64,000 bases of DNA from CBDBUR01 sp965209065 (GCA_965209065.1 OZ242373.1:1364001-1428000), one strand, 5' to 3'. Counted from the first letter of the stretch, positions 32,541 through 42,403 are shown. Made by a program: numbers and translations. Notes: a model not told the origin generated them from the sequence alone.

Positions 32541-35452
32541 TGTGCGGCGTTACCTGAAAGTTTCGTTGTTTGAGATAATTTAACACTATTAGCATTAACA
32601 GAAAAGGCTTTGTGAAGCAAGGTGGCGATTTCTTTTTTGTGTTTTGCGGCGAAGCCCGTGGCGGTAGATGCGGCGGGGTCTCTGCCGACATAGGCGGCGC
32701 GCTTGGCTTGGTGATGTATGGCTTTTAGGGTATCTTCCAAATGAGGTTCAACGAAGTGCCAGCCGCCCATATTCTGGGGTTCTTCTTGGCACCAGATGAT
32801 ATCGGCTTTGGGGAAGCGGGCGAGCATTCTCTTCAATGTTCTTTGTGGATAGGGGTAGAACTGCTCTAGCCTAAGCAGGTAAATATTATTGGCTTTTTGT
32901 TTTTCACGTTCTTCGAACAGGTCATAATAGACTTTACCAGAGCAGAGAATCACGCGGGCGATATTTTCATCGGCGAGAAGTTTTAAGTCGGTATTTTTAT
33001 TTTTCTCGGCATCGTCTAGCAAGACGCGATGAAAGGAACTGCCATGCGAAAAGTCTTCGAGGTGTGAGTAGCAGAACTTATGGCGCAAGAGAGATTTTGG
33101 CGTCATCAAGATGAGGGGTTTTCTAAAATTGCGATGAATTTGTCTGCGTAAGATGTGAAAATAATTCGCCGGCGTTGTGCAGTTAGCGACTTGTATATTG
33201 TCTTCGGCGCAAAGCTGTAGGTAGCGTTCGAGGCGCGCGGAGGAATGTTCGGGTCCCTGCCCTTCATATCCGTGCGGCAGGAGCATCACCAAGCCGCTCA
33301 TTCTCAGCCATTTTTCCTCGCCCGATGAGATGAACTGGTCGATAACCACTTGCGCGCCGTTAGCGAAGTCGCCGAACTGCGCCTCCCAAACCGTGAGCGT
33401 GTTCGGCTCGGATTGACTATAGCCATATTCAAAACCCAAGACCGCCTCTTCCGAAAGCATAGAATTGATAACTTCATAGCGGGCTTGTTTTTGCTTGAGG
33501 TCGTTGAGCGGGGTATAGGTTGCTTCGCTATTTTGGTCGGTAAGCACCGAGTGGCGTTGCGAGAAAGTGCCGCGTTCGCAATCTTGTCCGCACAGCCGAA
33601 CGGGATAGCCCTCGCACAAAAGCGAGCCGAAAGCGAGTGCTTCCGCCATCGCCCAATCTATTTTACCTTTGCCCTCTGCCATCGCGGCGCGGTTTTGGTA
33701 GAGTCGTTTCACAATAGAGTGGGCGTTAAAATCCTCAGGGATAGAGCACAGGGCGCGCGTAATATCTTTGAGCTTGCTTAAAGCAACGTCGGTATCACCG
33801 CGGCGCACAGAGCCAGCCGCTTGTTTGAATCCGTCCCACTTGCCTTCAAGCCAATCGGGCTCTTCGCGTTTGAAGATGGCAGTTTTTTGGAACGCATTTT
33901 CTAGGCGTTCGTTTTGCGCTTGCCACTTAGCGTCAATTTCGCTTTGCGCGAGCACCTGATTGCTAACGAGTTGCTGGGCATAAAGCGTTGCGACACTAGG
34001 ATGTTTTTTAATTGCTTTATACATTAGGGGTTGAGTAAATTCGGGGTTGTCGCCCTCGTTATGCCCGAAGCGGCGATAGCAAAACATATCAATGATAACC
34101 GACTTTAAGAATTTTTGTCTAAACTCGGCGGCGAGCTGGGCGGCATAAAGAACAGCCTCAGGGTCATCGCCATTGACGTGAAAGATGGGCGCTTCCACCA
34201 TCTTGCCAACATCGGAAGGATAGGGAGAAGAGCGCGCGTAGCGCGGACTCGTGGTAAAGCCAATTTGATTATTAACGATAAAATGTATTGTCCCGCCAGA
34301 GCGATGTCCTTTTAAGCCAGAGAGTCCTAAACATTCAGCGACCACGCCTTGTCCGGCGAAGGCGGCATCGCCGTGAAGCAAGATAGGCAAAACAACAGAG
34401 CGGTCGCCATTATAGTGGTCTTGTTTCGCGCGGGTGCGTCCAAGCACGACAGGATCAACGCTTTCCAAGTGAGAGGGGTTCGCGGCTAAAGACAAATGCA
34501 CTTGCTTGCCTGAGAAGTTTCTATCTTCAGAATCGCCCAAGTGATATTTAACATCGCCCGACCCTTCAATTTCATCTAGCGCGCCGCCGCCTTGAAACTC
34601 GGAAAAAATCGCCTCATAGGGTTTGTCGAGCACATTACATAAAACATTCAGCCTGCCGCGATGAGGCATACCGATAGCCACCTCCTGAACGCCAAGCTGC
34701 GCAGTCGCATTGATAATCCATTCAATAGCAGGGATTGTCATTTCCGCGCCGTCTAAGCCAAACCTTTTTGTCGCCACATATTTTTTGCCTAGAAACTTCT
34801 CAAACGCCTCAACCGAAACGAGTCCTTTCATTATTTTTTTTCTATCCTCTGTATTAAGTTTAAGTCCCAATTTATCCCTGCCCTCAATTCTCATTTGTAT
34901 CCACGCTTTTTCTTCGGGCGAAGAGATATGCATAAACTCAACGCCAAGCGTGCCGCAGTAAGTTTGATTCACGATTTGCATTATCTGTTTAATGGTGGCG
35001 TATTCCAGCCCCAGCACGTTATCGATGAAAATGGGTCTATCCCAATCTTCGGGGACGAAGCCATAGCTTGCGGGGTCTAGCTCGGGGTGTGGTTTAGGGT
35101 TTTCGAGTTTGAGCGGGTCGAGGTTGGCGTGTAGATGCCCGCGCACACGATAGGCTCTTATCATCATAATGGCGCGCACGGAGTCCAGCGCGGCGGCTTT
35201 ACTAGAGCTTGCATCAGCAGGGGCGGCGGCGGCGGCGGCGGGTTTTTTATCTAAGCTTTCGTCTTCACTTTTTATTTCCAGCTCCCTAGCCCAAGAGGGT
35301 CGTTGCACTTGAGCGCTATCGCTTAGCGTTTGGCTAAAGAGGTTTTTCCAATCATCAGGGAGGTCATCGGGGTTTTGCTGAAAGCGCTGATAAAGGTTTT
35401 CTAAAAAATCTTTATTAGCCGCGAGAGAGAGGTCTATGCTATCAGCGTCCAT
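32537..35452 (-). CDS. sucA: 2-oxoglutarate dehydrogenase E1
   Basis: Thiamine-diphosphate E1 subunit that decarboxylates 2-oxoglutarate, 971 residues from ATG 35452 (a GTG lies five codons upstream). The N-terminal DLSLAANKDFLENLYQRFQ is the E2-docking helix. A six-alanine run encoded by GCC/GCG repeats (35221-35242) extends the linker near residue 75. GMPHRGRLNVL, GDAAFAGQGVV and LPHGYEGQGPEHSSARLER are all intact. It is the third gene of the succinyl-CoA ligase/OGDH operon. Confidence 0.97.
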   Translation of the reverse strand: MDADSIDLSLAANKDFLENLYQRFQQNPDDLPDDWKNLFSQTLSDSAQVQRPSWARELEIKSEDESLDKKPAAAAAAPADASSSKAAALDSVRAIMMIRAYRVRGHLHANLDPLKLENPKPHPELDPASYGFVPEDWDRPIFIDNVLGLEYATIKQIMQIVNQTYCGTLGVEFMHISSPEEKAWIQMRIEGRDKLGLKLNTEDRKKIMKGLVSVEAFEKFLGKKYVATKRFGLDGAEMTIPAIEWIINATAQLGVQEVAIGMPHRGRLNVLCNVLDKPYEAIFSEFQGGGALDEIEGSGDVKYHLGDSEDRNFSGKQVHLSLAANPSHLESVDPVVLGRTRAKQDHYNGDRSVVLPILLHGDAAFAGQGVVAECLGLSGLKGHRSGGTIHFIVNNQIGFTTSPRYARSSPYPSDVGKMVEAPIFHVNGDDPEAVLYAAQLAAEFRQKFLKSVIIDMFCYRRFGHNEGDNPEFTQPLMYKAIKKHPSVATLYAQQLVSNQVLAQSEIDAKWQAQNERLENAFQKTAIFKREEPDWLEGKWDGFKQAAGSVRRGDTDVALSKLKDITRALCSIPEDFNAHSIVKRLYQNRAAMAEGKGKIDWAMAEALAFGSLLCEGYPVRLCGQDCERGTFSQRHSVLTDQNSEATYTPLNDLKQKQARYEVINSMLSEEAVLGFEYGYSQSEPNTLTVWEAQFGDFANGAQVVIDQFISSGEEKWLRMSGLVMLLPHGYEGQGPEHSSARLERYLQLCAEDNIQVANCTTPANYFHILRRQIHRNFRKPLILMTPKSLLRHKFCYSHLEDFSHGSSFHRVLLDDAEKNKNTDLKLLADENIARVILCSGKVYYDLFEEREKQKANNIYLLRLEQFYPYPQRTLKRMLARFPKADIIWCQEEPQNMGGWHFVEPHLEDTLKAIHHQAKRAAYVGRDPAASTATGFAAKHKKEIATLLHKAFSVNANSVKLSQTTKLSGNAAQ

Positions 35453-35486
35453 ATTTCTTTTTAGCACCTTTGTTATTTTATTTCAA

Positions 35487-36362
35487 TCAACTTTTTAGCA
35501 GGCGGGCGAGGGTCGAGCCGAGCTGGGCGGGGCTTTCGGCGATAGAGATTCCCGCTTGTTTCATTGCCTCAATTTTATCCTGCGCGCCGCCCGAGCCGCC
35601 CGAGACGATAGCGCCGGCGTGCCCCATACGCCTGCCGGGAGGCGCGGTGAGTCCCGCGACAAAACCGACACAGGGCTTTTTTCTTTTCTCTTGTTGAAGG
35701 AAAGCGGCGGCGGCTTCTTCATCGCTTCCGCCGATTTCGCCTATCATAACGATAGCGGTCGTTTCGTCATCAGCGAGGAACAGCTCTAGGCAATCGATAA
35801 AGCCGGTGCCGCGAATGGGGTCGCCGCCTATGCCGATACATGTGCTTTGCCCTAATTTTTCTGCGCTTGTCTGCCAGACGGCTTCATAGGTCAAAGTGCC
35901 AGAGCGCGAGACGATGCCGATGCGTCCGCGTTGATGAATGTGCGCGGGCATAATTCCTATTTTACATGCATCGGGTGTAATGATGCCGGGGCAATTAGGA
36001 CCTATCAAGCGGCTTTTAGAATGATTGAGCGCGAGTTTGACTCTCATCATATCCATCACCGGAATTCCCTCAGTGATACAAACGATAAGTTCTATTTCAG
36101 CACTAATGGCTTCCAAGATGGCGTCTGCGGCGAACGGCGGCGGCACATAAATAACAGAGGCATTGGCGTTGGTTTTTTCTTTTGCTTCGGCAACTTCATC
36201 AAACAGAGGCAAGCCTAAGTGCGTTCCGCCGCCTTTGCCGGGCGTAACGCCGCCGACCATTTTCGTGCCATAAGCAATCGCTTGCTCGCTATGAAAGGTG
36301 CCTTGCGCGCCGGTAAAACCCTGACAAATGACCCTTGTCTTTTCATCCACTAAAACAGCCAT
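35487..36362 (-). CDS. sucD: succinyl-CoA ligase alpha subunit
   Basis: A 291-residue subunit that binds CoA (QGFTGAQGTFHSEQAI) and carries the phosphohistidine in MGHAGAIVSGGSGG. It makes ATP or GTP from succinyl-CoA together with SucC. The start overlaps the sucC stop (TAATG). Confidence 0.97.
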   Translation of the reverse strand: MAVLVDEKTRVICQGFTGAQGTFHSEQAIAYGTKMVGGVTPGKGGGTHLGLPLFDEVAEAKEKTNANASVIYVPPPFAADAILEAISAEIELIVCITEGIPVMDMMRVKLALNHSKSRLIGPNCPGIITPDACKIGIMPAHIHQRGRIGIVSRSGTLTYEAVWQTSAEKLGQSTCIGIGGDPIRGTGFIDCLELFLADDETTAIVMIGEIGGSDEEAAAAFLQQEKRKKPCVGFVAGLTAPPGRRMGHAGAIVSGGSGGAQDKIEAMKQAGISIAESPAQLGSTLARLLKS

Positions 36363-37522
36363 TATGTTGCCAGCTCCACCGCTTTTTTGGCAGCTTCGTC
36401 TAGGTCGGCGGCAGATGTAATTTCAAGTCCTGAGTGCGCCAAAATTTCTTTGCCCTGCTCGACATTGGTGCCTTCAAGGCGAACAACAAGGGGAATGGTT
36501 AAGTTCATTTCTTTCGCCGCCGCGACAATACCTTCAGCGATTGTATCGCAGCGCATAATGCCGCCAAAGATATTAACTAAAATACCCTTGACTTCTTTAT
36601 CGGCTAAAAGAATTTGGAAGGCTTGCGCGACTTTTTCTTTGCTCGCGCCGCCGCCGACATCCAAAAAGTTCGCGGGCGAGCCGCCATAATGTTTAATAAT
36701 ATCCATCGTTGCCATTGCCAAGCCCGCGCCATTCACCATACAACCAATTTTGCCGTCTAGCTTAATGAAGTTGAGGTCATACTTGCCGGCCTCGCGCTCG
36801 GTGGGGTCTTCTTCGTCCCAGTCGCGAAGCTCCGCGATATCCGCGTGGCGATAAAGAGCATTATCATCAATAGAAAGTTTAGCATCAAGGCAGATAAGTT
36901 TATCCTGCTTGGTAAGAAGCAGGGGGTTAATCTCGATAAGGCTTAAATCTTTTTCTATAAAAAACTGATAGAGTTTTTTAAGCATCACCGCCACTTGCTT
37001 GCTGGCATCTTTTGATAGCCCCAAAAGTTTTGCTATGCGCCTAACATGATAGGATTGAACGCCTTCCACTGGGCTTATGGTCATCGTCAAGATTTTTTCG
37101 GGGTTGGCTTGAGCGACTTCCTCTATATTCATTCCGCCTTCGGTAGAAACAACGCAAGCAGGCAGAGAGGTGGTGCGGTCAATTAAAAGCGAGAAGTAAA
37201 ATTCCTTATCAATATCGGCGGGTTCTTCGATATAAATTTTGCGCACGAGCTTTCCTTTGGGTCCGGTTTGCGGTGTTATCAGGGTCATACCGAGTATATT
37301 TTCGGCGTGCGTTTTGAGCTCCTCCTTGCCCTTGGCGAGCTTGACGCCTCCGCCCTTGCCTCTGCCGCCGGCGTGGATTTGCGCCTTGACGACCCAGCGC
37401 GCCCCGCCTAGCTTATCGGCGGCGGCGAGTGCCTCCTCAAGACTGAACGCCGGCAAGCCGCGCGGCACGGACACCCCATAAGCGCGCAACAGCTCTTTCG
37501 ATTGATATTCGTGTAAATTCAT
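36362..37522 (-). CDS. sucC: succinyl-CoA ligase beta subunit
   Basis: A 386-residue ATP-grasp subunit with MNLHEYQSKELLRAYGV at the N-terminus, VKAQIHAGGRGKGGGVKLA, and NGAGLAMATMDIIKHYGG in the C-terminal ligase domain. GAGGGATAAA precedes the ATG. It leads the sucCDAB-lpd block; mdh, which usually adjoins it, is separated by a small gene on the other strand. Confidence 0.97.
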   Translation of the reverse strand: MNLHEYQSKELLRAYGVSVPRGLPAFSLEEALAAADKLGGARWVVKAQIHAGGRGKGGGVKLAKGKEELKTHAENILGMTLITPQTGPKGKLVRKIYIEEPADIDKEFYFSLLIDRTTSLPACVVSTEGGMNIEEVAQANPEKILTMTISPVEGVQSYHVRRIAKLLGLSKDASKQVAVMLKKLYQFFIEKDLSLIEINPLLLTKQDKLICLDAKLSIDDNALYRHADIAELRDWDEEDPTEREAGKYDLNFIKLDGKIGCMVNGAGLAMATMDIIKHYGGSPANFLDVGGGASKEKVAQAFQILLADKEVKGILVNIFGGIMRCDTIAEGIVAAAKEMNLTIPLVVRLEGTNVEQGKEILAHSGLEITSAADLDEAAKKAVELAT

Positions 37523-37590
37523 TTTATCCCTCTTGTTTAATCCTCATTTTATGCTAGGCTAGGGATAAATCAACACAAAAAGGAGGCATT

Positions 37591-37878
37591 ATGTCAGTAG
37601 CAGGAAAATGGCAATTAACCGTCAACACGCCGATGGGCAAACAAACACCGATTCTCACGCTCAATGAGGACGGCACGGGTTCGCTGAACTCTCCACAAGG
37701 AGATGTGGCGTTTTCGGGCGGCAAGGTTGATGGCAATAAGGTGGAGACGCCAATCACGCTTAAAGTGATGGGTCGCGACTTAGACGCCACGTTAGAGGTG
37801 ACCGTTGATGGCGATAGCGTCAGCGGACAAATCAAAACGCCGATGGGCAACTCCAATTTTACTGGAGAAAAGGCGTAA
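37591..37878 (+). CDS. small conserved beta-rich protein of unknown function
   Basis: Ninety-five residues with no signal peptide. The protein is built from repeated beta-type motifs: GKWQLTVNTPMGKQTP and later GQIKTPMGNSNFTG share the TPMG element, and FSGGKVDGNKVETPITLKV alternates with DATLEVTVDGDSVSG. A lipocalin-like or beta-barrel fold seems likely. AAAGGAGG 5-6 bases before the ATG predicts strong translation. It lies alone on the plus strand between mdh and sucC, converging on mdh with a 2-base gap. The function is unknown. Confidence 0.78.
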   Translation: MSVAGKWQLTVNTPMGKQTPILTLNEDGTGSLNSPQGDVAFSGGKVDGNKVETPITLKVMGRDLDATLEVTVDGDSVSGQIKTPMGNSNFTGEKA

Positions 37879-37880
37879 AT

Positions 37881-38861
37881 TTAATTAGTTAATTGGGGCA
37901 TCAGCTTTTTGCTTGCCTCAATTAACTCTTTAACCGAATTGATAGAGTTTTGGAGGGCGTCCGTTTCCTCTGCGCTCAATTCAATTTCGGCGATGCGCTC
38001 GACACCGCCTGCTCCAATCACCGCAGGCACACCAACATAAATATCTTTCACATTATATTCGCCGTTGAGGTAAGCCGCGCACGGCAGGAGTCTCTTTTTG
38101 TCGCGCATATAAGCGGTTGCCATTTCTATCGCCGCAGCGGCGGGCGCGTAAAAAGCCGAGCCAGTTTTCAATAGCCCAACAATTTCAGCACCGCCATCGC
38201 GTGTGCGCTGGACAATCGCATCGAGTGCTTGCTGGCTTATCCACCCCATTTTAACTAGGTCGGGCAGAGCAATGCCGGCAACCGTAGAATAACGCGGCAG
38301 AGGCACCATTGTATCGCCATGTCCGCCGAGCACAAAAGCCGTAACATCTTCAACCGATACCTTGAGCGCTTCGGCTAGAAAGTATCGCATCCGTGCCGAG
38401 TCCAGAACGCCCGCCATACCGACCACGCGCGCCGGCGGCAAGCCCGATAGTTTCTGAAAAGCCCACACCATCGCATCAAGCGGATTGGTGATACAAATCA
38501 CAAAAGCGTTCGGCGCGTGAGTTTTAATCCCCGCCGCGACCGAAGAAATAATTTTTAGATTGGTATTGAGCAAGTCATCGCGACTCATACCGGGTTTGCG
38601 TGGAACGCCCGCGGTGATAATAACGACATTGGCATCTTTAATGTGAGCGTAGTCATCAGTGCCGGCGAGCAGCGCATCAAAGCCACCCACTGGAGACGAT
38701 TGCGCGAGGTCAAGTGCTTTGCCTTTAGCGACGCCTTCTAAAATATCAAAGATAACAATATCGCCTAGCTCGTTGAGTGCGGCGAGGTGCGCGAGCGTAC
38801 CGCCAATTTGTCCGCCGCCAATCAGCGCGATTTTTGGCCTTGTTGTCGTGCCTGTTGTCAT
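37881..38861 (-). CDS. mdh: malate dehydrogenase (NAD, LDH-like type)
   Basis: Converts malate to oxaloacetate. The 326-residue protein shows IALIGGGQIGGTLAHL (NAD), ITAGVPRKPGMSRDDLL with both substrate arginines, ITNPLDAMVW, GVLDSARMR and the catalytic His in LGGHGDTMVPL. AGGAGG precedes the ATG. It follows phhB by 15 bases and would normally be read into sucC, but the small plus-strand gene intervenes. Confidence 0.97.
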   Translation of the reverse strand: MTTGTTTRPKIALIGGGQIGGTLAHLAALNELGDIVIFDILEGVAKGKALDLAQSSPVGGFDALLAGTDDYAHIKDANVVIITAGVPRKPGMSRDDLLNTNLKIISSVAAGIKTHAPNAFVICITNPLDAMVWAFQKLSGLPPARVVGMAGVLDSARMRYFLAEALKVSVEDVTAFVLGGHGDTMVPLPRYSTVAGIALPDLVKMGWISQQALDAIVQRTRDGGAEIVGLLKTGSAFYAPAAAAIEMATAYMRDKKRLLPCAAYLNGEYNVKDIYVGVPAVIGAGGVERIAEIELSAEETDALQNSINSVKELIEASKKLMPQLTN

Positions 38862-38876
38862 AATTGTATCCTCCTA

Positions 38877-39185
38877 TTATTTAGGTTTGTTATAAACTTT
38901 AGCATAAAGGTTCATTTTTGTCGCCATATCAATATCAAGCTGCGTTAGCCCGTTAGCAGAATGGGTCGTCAGCACCACTTCAACCTTATTATAAACATTT
39001 TGCCATTCGGGGTGATGGTCTAGCTTTTCTGCCAAGAGCGCGCAGCGTGTCATAAAGGAGAAGGCTTGGTTAAAGTTTTGGAACTGGAAGGTTTTTTCAA
39101 TGCCTTCTCTTTTTGTGAGTGCTTGCCAGCCGTCTAGCGTTTCGAGGGCTTTTTTCACTTGTTCGCCATTTAGCTTTTGCGTCAT
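38877..39185 (-). CDS. phhB: pterin-4a-carbinolamine dehydratase
   Basis: A 102-residue enzyme that dehydrates 4a-hydroxytetrahydrobiopterin. The family pattern is clear: GWQALTKREGIEKTFQF, then MTRCALLAEKLDHHPEWQNVYNKVEVVLTTHSANGLTQLD with the catalytic His residues. No aromatic hydroxylase gene is nearby, so it may serve another pterin role or moonlight. Confidence 0.92.
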   Translation of the reverse strand: MTQKLNGEQVKKALETLDGWQALTKREGIEKTFQFQNFNQAFSFMTRCALLAEKLDHHPEWQNVYNKVEVVLTTHSANGLTQLDIDMATKMNLYAKVYNKPK

Positions 39186-39228
39186 TATGTCCTTTTCTTT
39201 TTGAATAGAAATAGTTTAGCATAGGGTG

Positions 39229-39705
39229 ATGACTCATCGTATTTTATTTGTGTGTCACGGCAACATCTGCCGTTCGCCGATGGCGGAGGGCATTTTTGCT
39301 AAGCGAGCGGCGGCGCGCGGTGTGTCGGTTGCGCTCGACAGCGCGGGCGTAAGCGACTGGCACAGCGGCGAACCACCCGATGAGCGCGCGCGTGCCATTT
39401 GCCAAAAGCACGACATTGATATTTCGCGCCAGCGGTCACGTCCGATTGAAAAGGAAGACTTCACTGCTTTTGATTTTATTCTCGCTATGGATGAAAGCAA
39501 TATGGCGCACTTAAAGCAGTTCAAGCCCAAAGGCAGCACGGCAAAAGTTCAATTATTTTTGGAGTATGCCGAGCCCCTAGCGGACAAGGAAGTGCCAGAC
39601 CCCTATTACGATAGGAGCGATGGCAAGAGTGGCTTTCAGCTTGTGTTAGAAATGCTAGAGCAAGCGACCGAAGGCTTGCTTGCTAAACTTGCTAAACTTT
39701 CATAA
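39229..39705 (+). CDS. low-molecular-weight protein tyrosine phosphatase
   Basis: A 158-residue cytosolic phosphatase. The P-loop FVCHGNICRSPMAEG (CX5R) lies at residues 7-14 and the general-acid motif VPDPYYD near 125. ATG 39229 is preferred over the GTG just before it. Bacterial members reverse tyrosine phosphorylation, often in polysaccharide export, but no kinase is nearby. Its end overlaps the convergent asd gene by 14 bases. Confidence 0.92.
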   Translation: MTHRILFVCHGNICRSPMAEGIFAKRAAARGVSVALDSAGVSDWHSGEPPDERARAICQKHDIDISRQRSRPIEKEDFTAFDFILAMDESNMAHLKQFKPKGSTAKVQLFLEYAEPLADKEVPDPYYDRSDGKSGFQLVLEMLEQATEGLLAKLAKLS

Positions 39706-40681
39706 GCCTTTCGGCAATTTGGATAGCGTTCAAGGCAGCACCCTTTAGCAGGTTGTCGGCGGTAATCCATAATTGGATTGCTTTTTCGTCATTGGGGTCT
39801 TGGCGCAGGCGGGAGATAAAAACCTCGTCTTTGCCTTCGCATTCTATTGGCGTTTCATATTCTTGGCTCGACAGGACACACCCCTCTGCCTTTTGTAAAA
39901 TTTCCCCTGCTTCTTTGGGGGTTATTTTTTCGGCAAAGCGCAAGAAGACAGCCTCACTATGCCCTACCAAAACAGGCACGCGCACGCAATGGGTAGAAAT
40001 AGCAATATCATCATCTAAAATTTTTTGGACTTCAACCCGCATTTTCCATTCTTCTTTTGTCTCGCCATTATCGCGCCAAGCATCAATTTTAGGAATAACA
40101 TTAAACGCGAGGCTTTGATTACTTTTAGTATTATTTTTTATATCTTCCACCAGTTGAACCATTGTTTGCTTGCCCGCACCCGAAGCCGATTGATAGGTGG
40201 CAACAAAAGCGCGTTCAATTTTTTTAGCGCGGTGGAGCGGTGCTAAAGCGAGAACCAGCTGCGCGGTAGAGCAATTTGGATTCGCGACAATAAAGCCCTT
40301 AGATTTTTTATTTGATAACTTTTTTAACTCATCGCCATTGACTTCAGGCACACACAAAACAACTTCCTCGTGCATTCTAAAGTGAGAGGAGTTATCAATC
40401 ACCACAGCACCTGCTTCGGCGGCTTTGGGCGCGTAGTTTTTCGCCACCTCTCCGCCTGCCGAAAAGAACGCCAAGCTGGCTTGAGAAAAGTCAAACGCTT
40501 CTAACGCCTGCACCTCGTGCTGTTTGCCATTAAAGTTTATTTTTTTACCCGCACTTTTGGGCGAAGCGAGCAGGCTTAATGTTTCGGGTATGAAATTGCG
40601 TTTTTCCATCACCTCTAAAAACTTTCTGCCGACATTTCCGGTCGCGCCAACAATGGCGATATGCTGTTTAAGATGTCCCAT
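39692..40681 (-). CDS. asd: aspartate-semialdehyde dehydrogenase
   Basis: NADPH enzyme of the lysine/threonine/methionine route, 329 residues. IAIVGATGNVGRKFLEV (cofactor), the catalytic Cys in VANPNCSTAQLV, the QSASGAGKQTM segment and HCVRVPVLVGHSEAV with the active His are present. It is the last gene of the operon beginning at rpsP. Together with dapF at 47.5 kb it covers part of diaminopimelate synthesis. Confidence 0.96.
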   Translation of the reverse strand: MGHLKQHIAIVGATGNVGRKFLEVMEKRNFIPETLSLLASPKSAGKKINFNGKQHEVQALEAFDFSQASLAFFSAGGEVAKNYAPKAAEAGAVVIDNSSHFRMHEEVVLCVPEVNGDELKKLSNKKSKGFIVANPNCSTAQLVLALAPLHRAKKIERAFVATYQSASGAGKQTMVQLVEDIKNNTKSNQSLAFNVIPKIDAWRDNGETKEEWKMRVEVQKILDDDIAISTHCVRVPVLVGHSEAVFLRFAEKITPKEAGEILQKAEGCVLSSQEYETPIECEGKDEVFISRLRQDPNDEKAIQLWITADNLLKGAALNAIQIAERLMKV

Positions 40682-40690
40682 TAAACTAAT

Positions 40691-41791
40691 TTATAATAAT
40701 TCGTTCAGCGCGTCTATGATAGCTTGCCCCATTTCTTGCGTAGAGATGGGTTTTTCATTTTGCGCGGCAATATCAGCGGTGCGCTTGCCGCTTGCCAAAA
40801 CGCGTGTCGTGGCTTGCTCTATCATCGTGGCGTGTTCGCCCAAGTTGAAAGAGTAGCGAAACATCATCGCCAAAGACAAAATCATCGCGATGGGGTTGGC
40901 TTTATTTTGATTGGCAATATCAGGCGCGGAGCCGTGAACCGGCTCGTAGAGGGCAAGCCTTTTGCCGTTTGCGTCGGTCTCGCCCATAGAGGCGGAGGGC
41001 AGCATACCGAGCGAGCCAGTTAGCTGTGCGGCGATGTCAGACAAAATATCGCCGAAGAGGTTATCGGTTAAAATGACATCAAACTGCTTCGGGTCGCGCA
41101 CGAGCTGCATCGCACAATTATCGGCGAGCATGTGGTTGAGCTCAATATCCTGATGGCGCTCGGCAACTTTATTGACTTCCTCAAACCAGAGCTGCCCTGC
41201 TTCCATCACGTTGCGCTTCTCAACCGACATCACGCGTTTGGCGCGCGTGCGCGCGAGGCTAAACGCAACTTCGGCTATCCGTTGAATTTCATCGCTATCA
41301 TAGCTGTGGGTATTGACGCCGACTCTTTTATTGCCGAGCGTTTGGATTCCGCGTGGTGTTCCAAAATAAACGCCGCCGGTAAGTTCGCGAATGATTAAAA
41401 TATCCAGCCCCTCGACGATTTCTTTTTTCAACGAGGACGCGTCGGCGAGCGCGGCGAAGCAGATGGCGGGTCGCAGGTTGGCAAAGAGCTCCAATTCCTT
41501 GCGCAGCGCGAGCAAGGCGGCTTCGGGTCGGTGTTCGTATGGCACTTTGTCCCATTTGGGTCCGCCGACCGCGCCGAACAAAATAGCGGAGGCGGCTTTT
41601 GCTTTTGCCATTGTGTTCTCGCTGATGGCGGTGCCTTCGGCGTCATAAGCGCTACCGCCAACAAGCGCGCTATCAGTTTCATAATCAAAATTTTTATTTT
41701 CGCCGAACCAGCGCAGCACCTTCTCGGCTTCGGCAATAACTTCAGCCCCTATGCCATCGCCCGGCAGCAGTAGAATGTTCGCGCGCGCCAC
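40691..41791 (-). CDS. leuB: 3-isopropylmalate dehydrogenase
   Basis: Leucine pathway enzyme that oxidises 3-isopropylmalate, 366 residues, beginning with GTG at 41791 just after the leuD stop. NILLLPGDGIGAEV, LRKELELFANLRPAI, RELTGGVYFG and DNLFGDILSDIAAQLTGSLGMLPSAS are diagnostic, including the substrate arginines and metal-binding aspartates. Confidence 0.97.
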   Translation of the reverse strand: MARANILLLPGDGIGAEVIAEAEKVLRWFGENKNFDYETDSALVGGSAYDAEGTAISENTMAKAKAASAILFGAVGGPKWDKVPYEHRPEAALLALRKELELFANLRPAICFAALADASSLKKEIVEGLDILIIRELTGGVYFGTPRGIQTLGNKRVGVNTHSYDSDEIQRIAEVAFSLARTRAKRVMSVEKRNVMEAGQLWFEEVNKVAERHQDIELNHMLADNCAMQLVRDPKQFDVILTDNLFGDILSDIAAQLTGSLGMLPSASMGETDANGKRLALYEPVHGSAPDIANQNKANPIAMILSLAMMFRYSFNLGEHATMIEQATTRVLASGKRTADIAAQNEKPISTQEMGQAIIDALNELL

Positions 41792-41794
41792 TGC

Positions 41795-42400
41795 CTATAT
41801 CCAAGCGAAAGTCTTGGCGCGTTTTTTCTCGAAGGCGTCAATATCTTTTTCTTTGGTGAGAGTAATGGCAACATCATCAAGCCCATTGAGGAGGCAGTGT
41901 TTATCAAAGGGGTCAATATCAAATGGGATTACCTCGCCATCGGGTCGGGTGATGGTTTGATTTTCGAGGTCAATGGTGAGCTTGGCGTTCGCGCCCTTGC
42001 TGGCATCGTCCATCAGTTGTGCGGTAATTTCTTCGGGCAGCGCGATGGGTAGAATGCCATTTTTAATCGCATTGTTGTAGAAAATATCAGCGAAGGAGGG
42101 GGCGATAACGCATTTAATGCCGAAGTCCAGCAGCGCCCATGCGGCGTGCTCGCGGCTAGAGCCGCAGCCGAAATTTTTACCCGCGACAATAACCTCTGCC
42201 TTCTGCCAGCTTGGTTTATTGAGCACAAAATCGGGGTTGATAGATTCGTCTTCATAGGTTCTCATTTCGTGGAAGAGGAATTTGCCGAGTCCGGTGCGCT
42301 TAATAGTTTTGAGAAATTGTTTCGGAATAATCATATCGGTATCGACATTGATAAGCGGCAGAGGTGCCGCCGTGCCTTCCACTTTCTTAAATTTATTCAT
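41795..42400 (-). CDS. leuD: 3-isopropylmalate dehydratase small subunit
   Basis: The 201-residue partner of LeuC in the isomerisation of 2- to 3-isopropylmalate. VDTDMIIPKQFLKTI, NFGCGSSREHAAWAL and FDIDPFDKHCLLNGLDDVAITL fit the family. Its start lies 3 bases after the stop of the inserted nuclease gene, which now separates it from leuC, so it depends on the same transcript. Confidence 0.97.
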   Translation of the reverse strand: MNKFKKVEGTAAPLPLINVDTDMIIPKQFLKTIKRTGLGKFLFHEMRTYEDESINPDFVLNKPSWQKAEVIVAGKNFGCGSSREHAAWALLDFGIKCVIAPSFADIFYNNAIKNGILPIALPEEITAQLMDDASKGANAKLTIDLENQTITRPDGEVIPFDIDPFDKHCLLNGLDDVAITLTKEKDIDAFEKKRAKTFAWI

Positions 42401-42403
42401 AGC

